Below are positions 9,005-17,346 of a DNA stretch of 64,000 nt, one piece after another. Position 1 is the stretch's first letter, and each line of letters starts with the position of its first letter. The notes under the pieces were generated by a model that worked only from the letters and a program-made list of their open reading frames with translations, was not told the DNA's origin and did not search any database. The position numbers and the translations under genes are program-made. This stretch comes from JAHEGP01 sp963792875 (GTDB taxonomy: Bacteria > Pseudomonadota > Gammaproteobacteria > Pseudomonadales > JAHEGP01): positions 620,001 to 684,000 of the forward strand of contig CAWBXV010000002.1 in NCBI GenBank assembly GCA_963792875.1, written 5' to 3'.

Positions 9005-11449
9005 TCACTGGATGACGCCGGCGTCGACCAGCTCGCGGTACTCGTCCGCTGAGAGACCCAGCAGGCCGCAGCATACCGCACGGTTGTCGGCGCCGACGGG
9101 GCGCCCGGTATCGCTGGTGCCGCCCGGCGAGCCGGTCAGCCCCAGGGGTATGCCCGGCGCGACGACACTGCCCCTGAGCGGGTGGGCGATCGTCTCGAAA
9201 TAACCCCGCGCCGCCAGGTGCGGATCGCGCCGGTACTGGTCCTCGGTATTCTGCACCACGCCGGCCGGAATGCCCGCCGCCTGCAGGCAGTGCATCGCCT
9301 CGTGGGCATCGCGCCCGGCCGTCCACGCGGCGACGATCTCATCCAGCGCCGCCTGATGCACCAGCCGGGCGGCGGGCTCGGCGAAGCGGACATCCGCCGC
9401 CAGCCCCGGGCGCCCCAGCAGCCCGCACAGGGCGAGCCACTGCGCCTGATCGCACACGCTCAGTGCGCACCAGCGATCGTCACCCAGGCACGGATACACC
9501 CCCTGCGGCGAGTAGACCAGCGAGGCGTTGCCGCGCCTGGCCGGCTCCCGGTCGTTGGCGAGGACCTCCATCAGCACCGCGCCGATGGCCGCGGCGGTGA
9601 CCTCGGTCTGCGACAGATTGATGACCTGGCCCTGGGCGGTGCTGCGCCGGTGCTCCAGCGCACAGAGGATGGCGAACAGGCCGTGCAGGGCGCTGAGCGG
9701 GTCGGGGTAGGCAAACTGGGTCATGGTGCAGTCGCGATGGGCGAATCCCGACACCGTCGCCAGACCGGACAGGGTCTCGATATTGGGGCCCCAGGAAATA
9801 TAGCCCGCATCGGGTCCGAACCTGCCATAGCCGGTGCTGCTCAACAGGATAGCCCGCGGCGCCAGCCGCCGCAGCTCGGCAAAGCCCAGGCCCAGCTTTT
9901 CGAGCACGCCGTTGCCGTTGTTGTCGATGACGACGTCGCTGGCAGCGACCAGGCGCCCGGCCAGCGCCACTCCGCGCGGCTGGGTCAGGTCCAGCGCCAC
10001 GAAGCGCTTGCCGGCATTCCAGTCGGTGAACCAGGGCGACAACTGGGGCTGGATGCCCAGCTCCGGCTGGCCGGGCGGGACGAACAGGCGCGTCACGTCG
10101 GGAAAGTCCCTGGACTCGACCTTGATCACGTCCGCGCCACACCAGGCCATGATGCGCCCGATCCAGGGGCCGGCCATGCCCGCGGTGAATTCGACCACCC
10201 GCAAGCCGGCCAGCGGCCCCCCCGCAGGGACCGCGGGGCCATCGCGAGCGGCCTCGGCACTCGACCCGCGCGGCGCCCGCAGCGAGTCCATGAGGGCGTC
10301 ATCCGCGCCCGGCCCGGGGGCGCCATGGCGCAGTCGCCACGGCGTCGCGGACAGGCGGAAGGGCGGCCCGGGATAGCGCAGGTGGCGGCCGCCGCCGTGG
10401 TCGACGTCGCAAAAGAAGCTGCGGGCCGCCAGGTGGGCGTCGGCGACGACGCCCCGCGCCGTGTTGAGCGGCGTGACGGCGAGGTGGCGCGCCTGCCCCT
10501 GTCGGTAGAGTGACTCCACGGTAAAGCGCCCGGTGAATTCGCGCAGAAAGAGATCGAGCAGCTCGCGGTAGGGCTGGCGCGCCGAGGAGGGGCCCTCGAA
10601 CATCGGGTCGAGAATCTCGCGATTGCCCGTGACCTCGCACACCCACCGCGCCAGCACCTGCCAGTGCCGGGGGCGGTTGATGATCAGGTAGATGCTGCCG
10701 TCCTCGCAGGGATAGGTGCCCGAGGGCACGGCGGAAAACAGCGCGTTGCCATAGCGGACCGGGATGATGCCGTCCTGCAGCCACTTGCCCACGCCGCAGA
10801 TACTGCTCGCCGACAGCATCGCCTCCTGCGCCGAGATGTCGACGTGCTGGCCGCGGCCGCAGCGCCAGCGGTGGCGCAGCGCGACGAGGGTGCTGCAGGC
10901 TGCCAGCGTCCCCGCCACCACGCCCGACTGCGCGCCGGCCAGTACCACCGGCGGGTCCTGCGGGTGGCCGGTCGCGATCATCGCCCCACCCATGGCGGCG
11001 ACGACCACATCCGTGGCGCGGTACTGCGCGTGCGGCCCGTGCTGGCCAAAGCCGGTGATGGAGGTATACACCAGCGCGGGATTGACGGCCTGCAGCGCCT
11101 CCCACGAGAGGCCGCAGGCGGCCATGGCGCCCGGCGCCAGCGTCTCGATCAGCACGTCGCTGGCGGCGGCCAGCTCGCGCAGCCTCGCCTGCCCCCCGTC
11201 AGTGCTCAAATCCAGGGTGATGCTGCGCTTGCTGGTGTTGAAGTACAGAAATTCCAGGCTCGACGCCGGCCCCGGCCGATCGCCCCAGTACGGCGGCACC
11301 AGGCGGGAGGGCTCGCCTCCCGGCGGCTCGATCTTGATGACTTCGGCGCCCATCTCCGCCAGCAGCTTGCCGCACCAGGCATAGGCACCGTGGGCGATTT
11401 CGAGTACGCGCAGCCCGCTCAGCGCCGCGGCTTGGCCGATATCGCTCAT
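9005..11449 (-). CDS. tandem double-domain CaiB/BaiF family III CoA transferase
   Basis: An 814-residue protein consisting of two family III CoA transferase halves; single-domain members have about 400 residues. Domain 1 spans about 1-395 (start GLRVLEIAHGAYAWCGKLLAE), domain 2 about 418-814 (start GLRVVEFTAGMAGPWIGRIMA). Family III enzymes move CoA between acids through an aspartyl-CoA thioester. Aligning by distance to the conserved A-L-x-x-R motif, the catalytic Asp is D583 in domain 2 (YPDPLSAL), but in domain 1 the equivalent segment 171-180 (AGAQSGVVAG) has no Asp. Domain 1 may therefore be structural, with the obligatory interlocked dimer made inside one chain. It follows an araC-type regulator on the same strand, 30 bases away. 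The substrate acid is unknown. Confidence 0.88.
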   Translation of the reverse strand: MSDIGQAAALSGLRVLEIAHGAYAWCGKLLAEMGAEVIKIEPPGGEPSRLVPPYWGDRPGPASSLEFLYFNTSKRSITLDLSTDGGQARLRELAAASDVLIETLAPGAMAACGLSWEALQAVNPALVYTSITGFGQHGPHAQYRATDVVVAAMGGAMIATGHPQDPPVVLAGAQSGVVAGTLAACSTLVALRHRWRCGRGQHVDISAQEAMLSASSICGVGKWLQDGIIPVRYGNALFSAVPSGTYPCEDGSIYLIINRPRHWQVLARWVCEVTGNREILDPMFEGPSSARQPYRELLDLFLREFTGRFTVESLYRQGQARHLAVTPLNTARGVVADAHLAARSFFCDVDHGGGRHLRYPGPPFRLSATPWRLRHGAPGPGADDALMDSLRAPRGSSAEAARDGPAVPAGGPLAGLRVVEFTAGMAGPWIGRIMAWCGADVIKVESRDFPDVTRLFVPPGQPELGIQPQLSPWFTDWNAGKRFVALDLTQPRGVALAGRLVAASDVVIDNNGNGVLEKLGLGFAELRRLAPRAILLSSTGYGRFGPDAGYISWGPNIETLSGLATVSGFAHRDCTMTQFAYPDPLSALHGLFAILCALEHRRSTAQGQVINLSQTEVTAAAIGAVLMEVLANDREPARRGNASLVYSPQGVYPCLGDDRWCALSVCDQAQWLALCGLLGRPGLAADVRFAEPAARLVHQAALDEIVAAWTAGRDAHEAMHCLQAAGIPAGVVQNTEDQYRRDPHLAARGYFETIAHPLRGSVVAPGIPLGLTGSPGGTSDTGRPVGADNRAVCCGLLGLSADEYRELVDAGVIQ

Positions 11450-11479
11450 GGCTCGTTCAGCACTTGTTGCGGCCCGGGT

Positions 11480-12478
11480 TCAAGCGCGGTAATCGGACAG
11501 CTTCTTGCCGGTCCACCCCTTGAAGGCCCGGCGAAAATTGCTGACGCTGTTATAACCCAGCAGAAAGCCGATCTCCTTGGGCGTCAGCGTAGTGTGGCTG
11601 AGATACTGGATGGCCAGGTCTTTACGCGTGTCGTCCAGGATCTGCTGGTAGGTGAGGCTCTCCGTCACCAGCCGCCGCCTGAGGGTGCGCGAGCCCATCT
11701 TCAGGCGGCGCGCCATCTCCTCCAGCGAGGGGAACTCGCCCGGGCTCTTCAGCAGGGCGTCGCGGATGTTCATCGAGAGCGGGCTGTCGTCGGCGAGGCG
11801 GTTCACCAGCAGCTGGCACTGCTGTTCGCAGAGCTTGAACACCTCGGCGTTGGCCAGGCTGACCGGATCGTCGAGGTGGGTGATGTCCCACATCACCAGG
11901 TTGCGCGGCTGTTCGAAGTACAGGGGGCAGCCGAAGCGCTCGCGATAGGCGGCGAGGTCGCTCGGCTGCCGATAGGAGACGCGCAACTCGAGTACCGGAA
12001 AGGGCCGGTCGGTGAGGCTGGACGCCAGACCCATGGTACGGCTGACGAATTCCTCGACGGCAAAGGAGACCAGGCCACCCAGGGGAAAGCGCTCGCTGAG
12101 CTCGGTGATCCACTGGCCGCCGGTGACCGAGCTGGCCGGCGTCATGATGTGCTCGACCAGCGCATCGTACTTGGTAAACAGCTCGCGGCTCTGCGCGAGC
12201 TTGTTGCTGCTCAGGGCGGCATAACCCAGCACCCCGAGGTCGCTGACCTTGAACTCGCTGCCCATGGCCAGGCCGAGAAAGGGGTCGCCGGTCAATTCGA
12301 GCATATTGGCGATGACGCGCCGGTAGTGGTCCGGGGCCGGGCGGAAGCCCTCGACCCGCACGTCGGCCTCCCGCAGGCCCGCACCCCGCAGCACCTGCTC
12401 GGCACTGAAGCCGCGGTGGGCCATGCGGGCGAGGTAAAAGGTGAACTTGTTGTTAACCGCGGGAGAAATGGGCGTCAT
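11480..12478 (-). CDS. AraC family transcriptional regulator (arabinose-binding-like N-terminal domain)
   Basis: A 332-residue regulator. Residues 1-200 match the sensory domain of the OruR/ArgR-like AraC subgroup (LELTGDPFLGLAMG, LGVLGYAALSS), and the C-terminal 95 residues contain the double helix-turn-helix, ending with LTPKEIGFLLGYNSVSNFRRAFKGWTG-type residues. It lies immediately upstream of and co-directional with the double CoA transferase, the likeliest target. The ATG at 12478 fits. The ligand is unknown; relatives often sense amino acids or fatty-acid-like metabolites. Confidence 0.92.
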   Translation of the reverse strand: MTPISPAVNNKFTFYLARMAHRGFSAEQVLRGAGLREADVRVEGFRPAPDHYRRVIANMLELTGDPFLGLAMGSEFKVSDLGVLGYAALSSNKLAQSRELFTKYDALVEHIMTPASSVTGGQWITELSERFPLGGLVSFAVEEFVSRTMGLASSLTDRPFPVLELRVSYRQPSDLAAYRERFGCPLYFEQPRNLVMWDITHLDDPVSLANAEVFKLCEQQCQLLVNRLADDSPLSMNIRDALLKSPGEFPSLEEMARRLKMGSRTLRRRLVTESLTYQQILDDTRKDLAIQYLSHTTLTPKEIGFLLGYNSVSNFRRAFKGWTGKKLSDYRA

Positions 12479-12534
12479 GACCCTGCATCTGTCGGCAGAA
12501 AGGAAAACCCTGTCACAGTGGCTTGCACTGCATT

Positions 12535-13158
12535 TTACGCCCGCTGCGCGCCAGGCGTCGAGTCCCCCCCGAGGCGCAGCAGGTCATCGGGCACATCGAC
12601 ATCCAGCAGCACCCCCTCATCCTCGACCGGCAGCTCGCAGCGGCAGGCTTCATTGCCCTGCAGCACGCCGAGGGCGCCGCGGGCGCCCTGCAGGGCGCGC
12701 AGCTGCGGAAAAAACTGCGCCCCGAAACCCACCGGGTGGCCCCACTGTCCCCGCCACACCGGCACGACCAGCGGATGATGGCTCAGGGCGTCGGCGACGC
12801 GGCGCACCGTCTGCGGCGCGATCCGCGGCATATCGCCCAGCGCGACGACGCAGCCCGCATAACCGGCATCGGCGATGCGCGCGACGCCCGCCGCCAGGCT
12901 GTCGCCCATGCCGGCGGCGCTGCGGCCGGAGCGGGCGCCGCACAGGGTGACGCACTCGGCGCCGAGCGCCGGGATGCGCCCGCGCAGCGCGGAGTCCGCC
13001 TCGTCGACGACCGCGAAGCAGTCGCCGATGGCCTCGATATACAGCGCCAGCGTGGCATCGAGCAGAGCCCGGCCATCGGGCAGCCGGGCCAGGCGCTTGT
13101 CACTGCCGAAGCGGCGGCTCTCGCCCGCCGCCAGCACCAGCGCCGCGAGGCGGCTCAC
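12535..13158 (-). CDS. MobA/MocA-like nucleotidyltransferase
   Basis: A 207-residue NTP-transferase with the nucleotide-binding signature LAAGESRRFGSDK at residues 9-21, the metal-binding GDMP in VVALGDMPRIAP, and a GHPVGF motif. This is the molybdopterin cytidylyl/guanylyltransferase fold that completes the molybdenum cofactor for hydroxylases. The GTG start overlaps the stop of the upstream xdhC-like gene in a GTGA tetranucleotide, so translation is coupled. The pair resembles the MocA/XdhC accessory set of molybdenum hydroxylases, but no hydroxylase subunit is in the window. Confidence 0.88.
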   Translation of the reverse strand: MSRLAALVLAAGESRRFGSDKRLARLPDGRALLDATLALYIEAIGDCFAVVDEADSALRGRIPALGAECVTLCGARSGRSAAGMGDSLAAGVARIADAGYAGCVVALGDMPRIAPQTVRRVADALSHHPLVVPVWRGQWGHPVGFGAQFFPQLRALQGARGALGVLQGNEACRCELPVEDEGVLLDVDVPDDLLRLGGDSTPGAQRA

Positions 13159-14117
13159 GCACCACCCGCGGCCGGCTGCCGGCGCATGCGGATCAGATCC
13201 GCGAGAATGGCGATGGCGATCTCCGGCGGGCTCTTGCTGCCGATATCCAGCCCCACGGGAGCCCGCAGCCGGGCGATCTGCGCCGCGCTCAGGCCCAGCT
13301 CGGGCAGGCGCTCGCGGCGGCGGGCACTGGTGCGGACCGAACCCAGCGCACCGACGTAGCAGGCGGGGGAGGCCAGCGCCTCCATCAGCGCCATATCGTC
13401 GATGCGCGGGTCGTGGGTCAGGGTGATGACGATGCCGTAGCGATCCCGCACCCGCTCCCGCACCACGTCATCGGGCATACCCTGCACCAGCTCGACGCCC
13501 GCCAGATTCCAGTCGCGGATCATCTGCGGCCGCGGATCGCAGACCAGCACCCGGTAATCGAGCATCATCGCCAGCTCCGCCAGGTAGCGGGCCAGCTGCC
13601 CGGCCCCCACCAGCAGCAGCAGGTAGCGGGGCCCGAAGGTCTGCTCCAGGCGATCGCTGCCCAACTGCAGCGGGTAGAAGTGGCCCACGGCCTCGACCTC
13701 GGTGGCGCCGCTGCGCAGATCCACCACGCGGCGGCAGCAGCGCCGCTGCCCGATGCTGTCATTGATGGCGGCGACCGCGCCGCGCTGGGCTGGCCCCATG
13801 CGCTCGACCAGCACATAGAGGCGGCCGCCGCAGGGCAGGCCCAGCCGTTCATTCTGATCGGCCTCGACGCCATACTCCACCAGCTCGGGGCCGGCGCCGG
13901 CCAGCTCACCCCGCGCCAGCCTTTCCAGCAGGTCCTCTTCGACGCAGCCGCCCGACAGAGAGCCGACGATGTGACCGGAATCGGTGCAGGCCAGCAGCGA
14001 CCCCAGCGGCCTTGGCGAGGAACCCTGGGTGCGGACGATGGTGCACAGCCAGGCCGTCTCGCCCGCGTCCAGCCAGGCCTGCAATTGCCTGAGCACCTGT
14101 TGATCGATACTATCCAT
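13155..14117 (-). CDS. XdhC/CoxI family molybdoenzyme maturation factor
   Basis: A 320-residue protein with an N-terminal XdhC/CoxI domain (TAWLCTIVRTQGSSPRPLGS, then LSGGCVEEDL) and a C-terminal Rossmann domain (LLLVGAGQLARYLAELA, residues about 165-185). The family binds molybdenum cofactor, helps sulfurate it and inserts it into xanthine dehydrogenase or CO-dehydrogenase-like enzymes. I start at the ATG 14117 because the family usually begins M-D-S-x-D; a GTG four codons upstream at 14129 is possible. It is translationally coupled to the MobA-like gene downstream. Confidence 0.9.
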   Translation of the reverse strand: MDSIDQQVLRQLQAWLDAGETAWLCTIVRTQGSSPRPLGSLLACTDSGHIVGSLSGGCVEEDLLERLARGELAGAGPELVEYGVEADQNERLGLPCGGRLYVLVERMGPAQRGAVAAINDSIGQRRCCRRVVDLRSGATEVEAVGHFYPLQLGSDRLEQTFGPRYLLLLVGAGQLARYLAELAMMLDYRVLVCDPRPQMIRDWNLAGVELVQGMPDDVVRERVRDRYGIVITLTHDPRIDDMALMEALASPACYVGALGSVRTSARRRERLPELGLSAAQIARLRAPVGLDIGSKSPPEIAIAILADLIRMRRQPAAGGA

Positions 14118-14262
14118 CGGGATTGACACCGTGCTGTTGAGGGCGGGGCCTGCATCATACCCCCGCCCCGCTGTGAGGGCCGGAACCGCAGACGTGAAGA
14201 CAAACGACGGGACAGATCGTGCCGATTATATCCGAGCAGGCCGACAGCGTTAAGGCGGCGCC

Positions 14263-15285
14263 ATGACGGACCCCGCGAGCGCCCTGAGCTGGCCGCAGCT
14301 GGCCGCGCTGCTGGACCGCCCGCTGGGCAGCGAGGCGTTCTCCCCCCTCGCCGGCCGCCCGCTGGTGCTGGTCGCTATGGCGTCGGCCGCCGAGGCGTCG
14401 ACCGCAGACCTGGCGCTGTGCCGCGCCCGGCTGCCGCAGCTGCCCTGCCCCATCATCGGTATCGGCGCCGGCCGAGGTTCCGCTGCGCCCGCCTGGTCAG
14501 CGCTGGTGGACACCTCGTGCGCCGACCGCGCCAGCGCCGACACCCTGGTGCGCAACTGCCTGCGCAACCCGCTGGCCGCCATGACCCTGGTGCAGCTGCT
14601 GCGCCACAACGCGCGCGCCGACGTCGAGGACGGCCTGCTGGCGGAGTCGCTGGCCTATGGCGTGCTGCAGGGCGGCGCCGAGTTCCGGGCCTTTCTCGCC
14701 GCCCGCGCCGGCGCGCCGGCGGCGCCCGCCGCGGGCGCCGCGCCGGCGGTGCTGATTCGGGAGAGCGGCGCGGGTGAGCTGCGCATCACCCTCAACCGGC
14801 CGCGGCAGCGCAATGCCTATTCCGTCGCCATGCGGGACGCCCTGGTGGAGGCCCTGCAGCTGCTGGACTGCGACGCGGGCTTCGAGCGCGCGGTCATCGA
14901 CGGCGCCGGCGACTGCTTCTGCGTCGGCGGTGAACTGGCGGAATTCGGCCTCGCAGCGGACCCCGCCACGGCGCACGCCGTGCGCTCCACCCGCAACGCC
15001 GGCCGCCTGATCCACCGCCACGCCGCGCGCATCGAGTGCCGCCTGCACCGCGCCTGCATCGGCTCCGGCATCGAGCTGCCGGCGTTCGCCGGGCGCGTCA
15101 CGGCGCGGGCCGACAGCTATTTTCAGCTGCCGGAGCTGTCCATGGGGCTGGTGCCCGGCGCGGGCGGCACGGTGAGCATTCCGCGGCGCATCGGCCGCCA
15201 GCGCGCGGCCTGGATGGTGCTGTCGGGCAAGCGCATCCGTGCGCAGACCGCGTTGGCGTGGGGGCTGATAGACGCCATCACCTGA
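14263..15285 (+). CDS. enoyl-CoA hydratase/isomerase (crotonase) family protein with N-terminal extension
   Basis: A 340-residue protein. The crotonase domain occupies about residues 162-340: an oxyanion-hole loop in CVGGELAEFG and the two catalytic glutamates of hydratases, E271 in GIELPAF and E291 in LPELSMGLVPGAGG. The first 160 residues are not part of a standard 260-residue crotonase and end in a flexible Ala/Pro linker; the motif ESLAYGVLQGGAEFRAF is one I associate with a subfamily having this extension. The ATG follows TTAAGG. It is divergent from xdhC and convergent with the AMP ligase. It probably acts on an acyl-CoA made by the neighbouring ligase. Confidence 0.85.
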   Translation: MTDPASALSWPQLAALLDRPLGSEAFSPLAGRPLVLVAMASAAEASTADLALCRARLPQLPCPIIGIGAGRGSAAPAWSALVDTSCADRASADTLVRNCLRNPLAAMTLVQLLRHNARADVEDGLLAESLAYGVLQGGAEFRAFLAARAGAPAAPAAGAAPAVLIRESGAGELRITLNRPRQRNAYSVAMRDALVEALQLLDCDAGFERAVIDGAGDCFCVGGELAEFGLAADPATAHAVRSTRNAGRLIHRHAARIECRLHRACIGSGIELPAFAGRVTARADSYFQLPELSMGLVPGAGGTVSIPRRIGRQRAAWMVLSGKRIRAQTALAWGLIDAIT

Positions 15286-15302
15286 GGTGGTAGCGCCAGG
15301 GC

Positions 15303-16805
15303 TCAGGATGCCTTCGACAGGGTCGCTTTCACGACGCGCCGCAACAGCTTGCCGGCCTCGTTGTAGGGCAGCTCAGGCCAGAATTCGAGCTGCTGCGGCA
15401 CCCGCGAGCTGCGCATGCGCTGCTTGACCCAGCCCTGCAGTTCCGCGACCTCGGCGCTGTGTCCGGCCTTGAGCACCACGGCCGCGGCGACGCTCTCGCC
15501 CCACTGCTCGTCGGGGATGCCGACCACGGCCACGTCGGCCACGGCGGGGTGTTCCAGCAGCACGTCCTCGATCTCGCCCGGCGACATGTTCTCGCCACCG
15601 CGCACGATCACGTCGTCGGCGCGGCCCTCGAGAAACAGGAAGCCGTCGGCATCCATCGAGCCCGCGTCGCGCGTGGGAAACCAGCCGTCCTTGTCCAGCA
15701 GGCTGCCGCGGCCGACGTACTCACCGGACACCTGCTCGCCACGCACGTAGATCTCGCCGCGCTCGCCGGCGCCCAGCACCCGCCCCTCGTCGTCGCGGAT
15801 CTGCACCTCCACCCCGGGCAGCGGCCGGCCGACGGACACCAGGCGGCGCCGCAGCGCCGGGTCGCTGCTGGCGGCGGCGTCGCGATGGTCCTGCGGGCCG
15901 AGCAGCGCGATCGTGGAGCTGGTCTCGGTCAGCCCATAGGCATTGGTGAAATCGGCGTTGGGAAACACCCGCATGGCGCGCTCGATGACCGGCAGCGGCA
16001 TCTTGCCGCCGCCGTAGGCCAGCGCCCGCAGGCTCGGCAGCCGCACGTCGGGGTCGTCGCCGATGGCCTCCACGATGCGCGCGAGCATGGTGGGCACGAC
16101 GAAGGCATTGGTGACCTGCTCCCGGTTGACCAGCTCGAGCCAGGCCCTGGCGTCGAAATCCGGCAGCTGCACCACGCGCCGGCCGGCGAAGACCGAACTG
16201 AACACCGCGGAAATGCCCGCGATGTGGTAGGGCGGCACGCACACCAGGGCCGCATCCTCCTCGGCCGCCGACATGAACTCGACCGAGCCGAGGATATAGG
16301 AGACGAGGTGCTTCTGCCGCAGCACCGCGGCCTTGGGCGCCCCCGTGGTGCCGCTGGTGAACAGCAGCACGCCGGTGTCATCCTGATCCATGGACCAGGT
16401 CGCCGCCAGCGGTTGCGCCGTGCGCGCCGTCTGCAGGAAGGCGTCGCGCGGCATGATCTGCAGGCCCGCCACGTCCGCCAGTGCCGCGGCGCGTTGGTCG
16501 CTGGTGATCAGCAGCGCGGGCTCGACCCGCGCCAGCAGCGCCCTGATCTCCGCATCGGTCAGGCGGTAGTTCAGCGGCACGTAGGGCACGCCGGCCCAGG
16601 CGCTGGCGAACAGCCCCACGGGCACCGCCAGGCTGCTCACGTCGAGCATGGCCACGTACCGGCATCCGGACGCCCTGATCAGCGCGGCGCCGGCGCCGGC
16701 GGCATCGTACAACTGCTGGTAGGTCAGAGAGTCCTGGCCATTGGTGAACGCCACGCGCTCACCGCAGCCCTGCGCGGCCATCTCCAGTAACATCATCACG
16801 TTCAT
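15303..16805 (-). CDS. class I AMP-forming acyl-CoA synthetase/ligase
   Basis: A 500-residue ANL-superfamily enzyme activating a carboxylic acid to acyl-CoA through an acyl-AMP. Motifs in order: the ATP-binding loop LLFTSGTTGAPK (near residue 148), YGLTETSS, GWFPTRDAG (the conserved Asp) and the C-terminal catalytic lysine in NEAGKLLRR. It is the last gene of a minus-strand group amidohydrolase, 102-residue protein, ligase, so it probably works with them on one acid substrate. Short-, medium-chain or aromatic specificity cannot be read from the sequence. Confidence 0.93.
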   Translation of the reverse strand: MNVMMLLEMAAQGCGERVAFTNGQDSLTYQQLYDAAGAGAALIRASGCRYVAMLDVSSLAVPVGLFASAWAGVPYVPLNYRLTDAEIRALLARVEPALLITSDQRAAALADVAGLQIMPRDAFLQTARTAQPLAATWSMDQDDTGVLLFTSGTTGAPKAAVLRQKHLVSYILGSVEFMSAAEEDAALVCVPPYHIAGISAVFSSVFAGRRVVQLPDFDARAWLELVNREQVTNAFVVPTMLARIVEAIGDDPDVRLPSLRALAYGGGKMPLPVIERAMRVFPNADFTNAYGLTETSSTIALLGPQDHRDAAASSDPALRRRLVSVGRPLPGVEVQIRDDEGRVLGAGERGEIYVRGEQVSGEYVGRGSLLDKDGWFPTRDAGSMDADGFLFLEGRADDVIVRGGENMSPGEIEDVLLEHPAVADVAVVGIPDEQWGESVAAAVVLKAGHSAEVAELQGWVKQRMRSSRVPQQLEFWPELPYNEAGKLLRRVVKATLSKAS

Positions 16806-16830
16806 GGCAGGCGATTCCGGGGTCTGGCGG

Positions 16831-17139
16831 TTAATCCGAGGAAGGCAGGGGCTTGTTTTCTTTCAGGATCAGCTTGGTCCCGTCCAGCGCCAGCGAGCCA
16901 TTGCCCGGCTTGGTGCAGAGAATTTCCACGGTGCCCGCCTCATCGACGTAGCGCTTGCCCAGCAAGGTGCCCTCGGCAAAACCCGGGTCCACCTCGCCGC
17001 CAGCGGGCTGCTGCGCCATGGCGATCATGGGGACGCCCCCGCAGCGCAGGTCCAACTCGCCACCGGCGGCGGCGATCACCATCACCTCGGTCGCACACAC
17101 CGCGCTGCGCAGGCGCGTTCCAGCTTTCAACTCTGCCAT
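16831..17139 (-). CDS. small conserved protein of acyl-CoA ligase neighbourhood, function unknown
   Basis: A 102-residue soluble protein preceded by GGGAG at a good distance from the ATG at 17139. It has two CxxxE/LRCGG-like turns (SAVCATEVMV, DLRCGGVPM), a GTLLGKRYVDE motif and an LCTKPG segment. I recall similar short proteins beside FadD-type ligases in actinobacteria, without a defined function. The three cysteines are not spaced as a usual zinc site. It ends 26 bases before the ligase gene, so co-translation is likely. No function is claimed. Confidence 0.75.
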   Translation of the reverse strand: MAELKAGTRLRSAVCATEVMVIAAAGGELDLRCGGVPMIAMAQQPAGGEVDPGFAEGTLLGKRYVDEAGTVEILCTKPGNGSLALDGTKLILKENKPLPSSD

Positions 17140-17303
17140 TCGTTCTATCTCCCAGTTATCTCAGGCGACGGCCGCCATCACTCACATGGCGGCGACGCCA
17201 GGCGGGCACAGTCTAAAGATTTGCGTCCAGGCGGACCAGTCCACATGACGGCAAATCCGGCCTTTGCCATCTCATTTTTGGACTGCCGCAGCAGCTGCCG
17301 GGG

Positions 17304-17329
17304 CCGGTCCCGAGACCCGGTCCCGAGAC
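17304..17329. repeat. perfect tandem 13-base repeat
   Basis: CCGGTCCCGAGAC occurs twice without interruption just downstream of the amidohydrolase stop codon. Each unit contains GGTC and GACC arms, so the transcript could form short hairpins. No T tract follows it, so it is not a standard intrinsic terminator. Confidence 0.6.
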
Positions 17330-17346
17330 CGTGCCCCGGCGGCCTG

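Noticed and set aside
7141..9081. Long open frame of 646 codons antisense to the CoA-disulfide reductase gene
   Set aside because: High GC opens long antisense frames; its residues are His/Gly/Ala/Arg-rich without any motif, while the other strand carries a clear enzyme.
14140..14180. GGCGGGG and CCCCGCC arms between xdhC and the crotonase gene
   Set aside because: In a GC-rich divergent region such short complementary runs are common, and no T tract or clear role is visible.
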